A DNA stretch of 9,999 nucleotides from an uncultured beta proteobacterium (GTDB lineage Bacteria; Pseudomonadota; Gammaproteobacteria; Burkholderiales; Burkholderiaceae_C): positions 1 to 9,999 of the forward strand of contig CAJASG010000223.1 in assembly GCA_903944555.1 (NCBI GenBank), given 5' to 3'. Shown in pieces: positions 5,994 to 9,999 of this stretch. A program made the translations under genes and the position numbers. Position 1 is the first letter of the stretch; each line of letters begins with the position of its first letter. A model generated the notes under the pieces. The model had not been told where the DNA came from. It worked only from the letters and a program-made list of their open reading frames with translations, and ran no database searches.

Positions 5994-8900
5994 ATTTCAC
6001 CCTCCACCACCAAAACGTCCTTGGCTTTGTCTTTTTCGGCAGTGCTGTCTTGCTGCGACTCCAGCGCTAGTGCGAATTTATCCAGGAACTCAGCCACGGT
6101 GACACCAGACAGAGCAGGAGCAACTGTCGAATCTTTGACGGTCCCGATACTTCCACTTGCGCTGGATTTATAGCCATACACTGTGGCAATTCCATTGCCA
6201 CCGCTAATGCCCGTTGCGCCAAATCCTGATGCGGTGACCAGCTTCCCTGTTCCAACGGAGGCGTCATTAAGACTACCCGTGGCACCTGTCAATGACAGCG
6301 TGCCGCCCGAGTCACCGTCGATGTATCCGCCGGAAATTGAACCAACCACCGCACCGGTCAGATCCGTGGACAGCAAACCATCATAGGTTTTGGATGTCGT
6401 GCCAGTCAGGCTCGCGGTCAACACCGCCGGAGTCGTGTTGTTGTACAAAACACCGTTGCCAGTTCCGAGAACTGTATCGCCGTAGGCTGCGTTGTACTGC
6501 TTGAACGCGGGTGTCGTTGGAAACGCGTGGCCAACCGGGTCTTTCAGATAAATCAGCCAACGGCCATTGGGAGTGCTGAGTGTCGCTGTGGAGTTACTCA
6601 AGGTTCCGTCAGATCTCAATACAACAGCATCACCAGCAGCAGATGCACTAACCGTACCCGCGAGATTCAAATTTCCAAGCGTGTACAAATTGAAAGAAGT
6701 TGTCGAAACACTATCCAACTGCAAAGCCGTTGCGTTGTTATTGATGGAAACCGCACCAGCATTGGTTATACCTAGCTGCCGAAACTGATTCCCAGAATTC
6801 GTTAAGGTAATCGCACCGCCACCAGAATCAATCACTGACGATGTTCCACCGCCCAACACCACTGCTCCAGTTTGGGTCAATGTCCCCCCAGAGGTTTTAA
6901 GGCTTAATCCTGCGGCAGAAGTAATCGGCCCCAAGCTCAAAGCCCCAGCATTCCAATAACTTGACTGGTTGGTATTACCCGAAAGGGTTGCGCTCAGGGT
7001 AGACACTAGATTACTGGTTCCGATCATCGATACCAACCCAGTCCCCTCCAATTCCAAACTGCTAGCGGTGACGCTACCGCCGACTGACTGAGTGATCCCT
7101 GCTCCACCAAACTTCAATTTCACTGTATTACCCGACGAAGCCAATCCACCAGGAATACTTATTCCGCCTGTTGTCTCCAACGTGAGGTTGTCATTGAGGA
7201 CCGCGTCAGACACCGTGATAGCACCGCTTTGGGCATTTCCGCCTATGGTGATGCCGGAAAAACCATTCGAAATGGCGGCGAGTTCAGTTGTCCCCAAATT
7301 GAATGTCTGTGCCGCCCCGGCACCAATCCCCATTGCCGTCGCGCTTGACAATGGTCGCAATGACAATGAACCACTGCTCTTGATCGTTACACCGCTCAAT
7401 ATGGCGATATCCTCAAGTGCACCTCCAGCAATGAAACTGATGTTGCCGCTTGCACTTGCCCCGCCAATAGTGATCGCACCGCCACTACCATCTAACTGGA
7501 AACTTTGCTGAGATGCGGTGCCCGAGCCTGCCCCCGTCAAACTGATGGATGCCGAGCCGGTAGATGTGACGTTGATCGTCTGGGCACTGCCGCCAAAGGC
7601 GCGCACACCTTCGGAGTTTCCTGTTGCGGTGCCATTGATCACAATTGCGCCAGCGACTGAAGACACCGTCAAAGCCGTAGCGGCACTGTGAAGGTACACA
7701 CCATAGTTGGAAACACCAGTGCTGCCTGAGCCCCCAACGCCTGTTATGGTAATAGTCCCACTTACATTTGAACGAATCAACCCTGAGTCGAAATAAACGC
7801 CCATATTTGAAAAAGTACCACCGCTGCCACCCGTGCCATTCAAATCAATAGCGCCGGTATCAGTTTCAAGGGTTCCTCTCGCCCAGTAGACTCCACTCTT
7901 ATTGTTATAGCCACTGCTTCCCCCGCCATTACCAACCAATGAAATGGCACCACTGGTAGTTCGGAGCACGCTATCCAGCACGCTGACGCCATGTCTACCG
8001 ACAGCAGTTCCCGATACTGCCGTCCCTCTGATCGATATGGCGCCAGCGCCCGCATCCAGAGTTGCTGTATCAAGAAAAACACCGTCGCCGAGCGTGGCAT
8101 TGCCAATTGCAGCTGTCACGAGGGGATTGCCGCCTCCGCCCAACGTAATACTGCCGCCTTTTGTGACAATAGACGATCCCGTATCCATCCAGATTGCGCC
8201 GCCGTTAGCATCCGCATCAGAGTCGGCATTGAGCACAACGCTGATCGGACTTCCGGCAGAGGTGGCACTGATGCTGACCCCTGATTTCACAACCACATTG
8301 TTATTTGCAATTAGCTTCAGCGTAGTGGCTGAGCCTGAACTCTTGGTGATGTTTGATGCGACAACAATATTCCCGACACCGCTACCACCGCCAGCGGTGC
8401 TGACAGTGACGTTATTCGAAATCAGCGCCGCATTTAAGGTAGCGGTCAGCAACAACGAGTCAGTTGGGGTTCCACTCGCGGAAAAAGCGGTAGGCGCGCC
8501 ACTACTTGTATCTACTGTGGTATCTCCACCTGTCATGCCAGCGGTAGTGGCCACTGCCTGGGCAGCAGCAATGTACACATTGGTGGGGTCGAGCAATAAA
8601 GTTCCCTTGTCACCATTTTGGGCGGAAGTATCAACTACTCCATTGAAATCAAGAAAGCCTTTGCCAGATACTTCGACAAAGCCGCCATCGCCCTTTTGCG
8701 CTCCGCCTTTGGCACTGATTTCACCAAAATAACGAGTTGCATCGTCTGCCCAAATAATCACTTTACCGCCATTGCCGGCCACTATGGCATCCGCTTTTAC
8801 GCTGGTTTGTGCTCCCACATACGCCATCGACGCATTTTGAATACTGGCATTTTTCCCTTGGTAATCCCCACCCACGCGCACGGTGCCCCCGCCCTGATCA

Positions 8901-9958
8901 CCCGACACATCAATCAGCGCCTGGTCCATCACGGCTACGCGATTACCCAATACATCCACACTGCCGCCGATGGCTCCTGTGGCCAAAATCTTGCCCGCGC
9001 CCTCCACATACGCATCACCGGTGGCTTTGAGTACGACTTTGCCGCCCTCCAAAGTGGCAGTCATCGCTTGAATCAAACCACTGTGTTTGAGCGTGCCGGC
9101 AAAAATGCCGACAGCGCCTGCTTTCAAGGTACCTAAATTAACGGCAGAGTCCTCAGGCGCCTGCACTTGCAGACTGATGCCTTCCAGCCCCCGGCCGGTG
9201 ATCTCGATTTGCTGCCCTGCGGCCAGGATAGTGCTGCCATTGGGGGCTTGAATGAGCGCATCTTTACCGGCATCAAGGCTGGCGCCGATCAACACCACAT
9301 CCCCACTGCGCGCCAAAATGCTGCCTTGCACCGAGACCCCTGTTGCGGACAAGGTGCCATCCCCAAAGCGCATACGCCCAGCGATTGCATCAGCGTCGGT
9401 CATCCGCAATGAGGATGCCGTGAATCCAGCGGTATCCACAATGGCCCCCGCCCCTACCGCAATACCAGCCTGATTGACCAGTACCAGATTTCCGTTGCTG
9501 GATAGCGTGCCAAAAATGACTGACGGGGTATTGGTGACCACCCGGTTGATCACCATGCTGGCCGCACTGGGCTGCTGAAAATGGGTGGTACTCCCCGCCG
9601 AAATAGAAAAGCTCTGCCAGTTAATCGCAGAATGATTACCACCAGCTCCGTTCTGGGTGGTGACCACCAATTGGTTGCCGTTGGTGACCATGGTTGCCTG
9701 CCCAACGATGGCGACACCCCCGGTGGGGTTTGCATGGGTAACACTTACTGCAGCACCCCAAACAATCGCAATGCCGACACACAACGCACCTAAACTTGCA
9801 ATTGGAATTTGGGGCGCCTGCAAACAACTCCCGCTCCCGCCAGCCCCGCCAGAGGATCGACCCCGTCCGCCAGAAATCTCAGCCACCGCAACCATTGCCC
9901 CAAGGGCGCTGTTCCAAACCGAGCGGTATATGTGATTTAAAGACGCACGATTCGACAT
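5981..9958 (-). CDS. Two-partner secretion exoprotein, filamentous haemagglutinin-like (TpsA) with YDG domain
   Basis: The protein has 1325 residues from the ATG at 9958, which has GGTGGAG seven bases upstream. An upstream TTG at 9991 would add 11 residues before the signal. It opens with an extended signal peptide (ESPR): LNHIYRSVWNSALGAMVAVAE at 7-27, a Gly/Ser/Arg linker, a hydrophobic core at about 51-73 and probable cleavage after VTHA (76). The TPS/haemagglutination-activity domain follows, beginning NPTGG and containing NGNLVLVNQAGI (to 166). Family landmarks continue with GGKVIIWADDATRYFGEISA (397-416) and GTLLLDPTNVYI (452-463). A beta-helical passenger rich in Gly, Ser, Thr and Ala carries degenerate repeats (639-827). 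GRWLIYLKDP (from 1132) precedes a YDG-type domain (about 1188-1275, KTYDGLLSTDLTG). A charged 46-residue tail ends EICRP. It is presumably secreted through the linked TpsB and is a candidate surface adhesin or biofilm protein; the ligand is unknown. Confidence 0.94.
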   Translation of the reverse strand: MSNRASLNHIYRSVWNSALGAMVAVAEISGGRGRSSGGAGGSGSCLQAPQIPIASLGALCVGIAIVWGAAVSVTHANPTGGVAIVGQATMVTNGNQLVVTTQNGAGGNHSAINWQSFSISAGSTTHFQQPSAASMVINRVVTNTPSVIFGTLSSNGNLVLVNQAGIAVGAGAIVDTAGFTASSLRMTDADAIAGRMRFGDGTLSATGVSVQGSILARSGDVVLIGASLDAGKDALIQAPNGSTILAAGQQIEITGRGLEGISLQVQAPEDSAVNLGTLKAGAVGIFAGTLKHSGLIQAMTATLEGGKVVLKATGDAYVEGAGKILATGAIGGSVDVLGNRVAVMDQALIDVSGDQGGGTVRVGGDYQGKNASIQNASMAYVGAQTSVKADAIVAGNGGKVIIWADDATRYFGEISAKGGAQKGDGGFVEVSGKGFLDFNGVVDTSAQNGDKGTLLLDPTNVYIAAAQAVATTAGMTGGDTTVDTSSGAPTAFSASGTPTDSLLLTATLNAALISNNVTVSTAGGGSGVGNIVVASNITKSSGSATTLKLIANNNVVVKSGVSISATSAGSPISVVLNADSDADANGGAIWMDTGSSIVTKGGSITLGGGGNPLVTAAIGNATLGDGVFLDTATLDAGAGAISIRGTAVSGTAVGRHGVSVLDSVLRTTSGAISLVGNGGGSSGYNNKSGVYWARGTLETDTGAIDLNGTGGSGGTFSNMGVYFDSGLIRSNVSGTITITGVGGSGSTGVSNYGVYLHSAATALTVSSVAGAIVINGTATGNSEGVRAFGGSAQTINVTSTGSASISLTGAGSGTASQQSFQLDGSGGAITIGGASASGNISFIAGGALEDIAILSGVTIKSSGSLSLRPLSSATAMGIGAGAAQTFNLGTTELAAISNGFSGITIGGNAQSGAITVSDAVLNDNLTLETTGGISIPGGLASSGNTVKLKFGGAGITQSVGGSVTASSLELEGTGLVSMIGTSNLVSTLSATLSGNTNQSSYWNAGALSLGPITSAAGLSLKTSGGTLTQTGAVVLGGGTSSVIDSGGGAITLTNSGNQFRQLGITNAGAVSINNNATALQLDSVSTTSFNLYTLGNLNLAGTVSASAAGDAVVLRSDGTLSNSTATLSTPNGRWLIYLKDPVGHAFPTTPAFKQYNAAYGDTVLGTGNGVLYNNTTPAVLTASLTGTTSKTYDGLLSTDLTGAVVGSISGGYIDGDSGGTLSLTGATGSLNDASVGTGKLVTASGFGATGISGGNGIATVYGYKSSASGSIGTVKDSTVAPALSGVTVAEFLDKFALALESQQDSTAEKDKAKDVLVVEGEICRP
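6001..6005 (-). promoter_or_regulatory. Ribosome binding site of the fecR-like gene, inside the tpsA coding end
   Basis: The minus strand reads GGAGG, then seven bases, then the ATG at 5993. It is a near-ideal Shine-Dalgarno sequence embedded in the last codons of tpsA. It fixes the start of the FecR protein and shows that the 13-bp overlap is real and not an artefact of start choice. Confidence 0.8.
7478..8044 (-). repeat. Degenerate beta-helix repeats within the TpsA passenger
   Basis: Residues 639-827 of TpsA contain about six divergent units of roughly 26-36 residues. Each opens with a strand such as GAISIRGT, GAISLVGN, GAIDLNGT, GTITITGV, GAIVINGT or ASISLTGA. Most continue with a Gly/Ser-rich turn, and units 1-5 then have a GV-type strand (HGVSVLD, SGVYWAR, MGVYFDS, YGVYLHS, EGVRAFG). 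The period fits one or more coils of a right-handed beta-helix shaft. Repeats are visible at protein level; the DNA has diverged, so this is not a recent tandem duplication. Confidence 0.7.
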
Positions 9959-9965
9959 GATGAAA

Positions 9966-9972
9966 CTCCACC
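9966..9972 (-). promoter_or_regulatory. Ribosome binding site of tpsA
   Basis: The minus strand reads GGTGGAG, then seven bases, then the ATG at 9958. This supports the ATG immediately before the ESPR motif as the true start. Only 27 further bases remain to the window edge. They hold a T-rich direct repeat (TGAGTTTTTTGAGTTTTT on the minus strand) but no recognisable promoter. Confidence 0.7.
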
Positions 9973-9999
9973 CGGCAACCAAAAAACTCAAAAAACTCA

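Noticed and set aside
7944..8732. Plus-strand 262-codon open frame inside tpsA
   Set aside because: It is Pro/Ala/Ser/Thr/Val-rich and mirrors the Gly/Thr/Ser/Ala repeats of TpsA on the other strand. No start signal or domain was seen.
9981..9999. Direct repeat of TGAGTTTTTT at the window edge, considered as a terminator or promoter element
   Set aside because: It is a short T-rich repeat with no paired stem visible within the window. The upstream sequence needed to judge it is missing.

Overview
The window looks like a Burkholderiales chromosome, most likely a member of the Comamonadaceae. This rests on the gene order DUF971 - ubiE - Tim44-like - ubiJ - ubiB, on the style of the proteins, and on an intergenic sequence between the DUF971 gene and ubiE that resembles repeats I associate with comamonads. 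The genus cannot be fixed from the sequence alone. Every supported gene is on the minus strand, so transcription runs from high to low coordinates. No RNA gene, insertion sequence, CRISPR array or phage gene was seen, and there is no gene-free stretch longer than 300 bases.

Right part (about 3040-9958): a compact three-gene two-partner (type Vb) secretion locus, read as tpsA - fecR-like - tpsB. The first gene encodes a roughly 1325-residue exoprotein with an extended signal peptide (ESPR), a TPS/haemagglutination-activity domain, a beta-helical passenger and a C-terminal YDG-type domain. The second encodes an exported protein with two FecR domains and a possible third partial copy. It has a Sec signal peptide and none of the cytoplasmic anti-sigma part of classical FecR. 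The third encodes the outer-membrane TpsB transporter (POTRA domains plus a 16-strand-type barrel). tpsA and fecR overlap by 13 bp, and the tpsB ATG lies 2 bp after the fecR stop. The three are therefore almost certainly one translationally coupled operon, and its promoter lies beyond the right edge of the window.

Left part (1-2995): a ubiquinone block. A DUF971 (GBBH-like N-terminal domain) protein is followed by UbiE (C-methyltransferase), a membrane-anchored Tim44-like protein, UbiJ (SCP2-type lipid-binding accessory factor) and the first 56 codons of UbiB (kinase-like ATPase). UbiE, UbiJ and UbiB act in late steps or assembly of ubiquinone biosynthesis. In E. coli these three genes are directly adjacent, and here a Tim44-like gene sits between ubiE and ubiJ.

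The most interesting unit is the secretion locus, where a tandem-FecR exported protein is locked between the exoprotein and its transporter with no sigma factor in sight. This suggests a third structural or processing partner rather than a transcriptional regulator.
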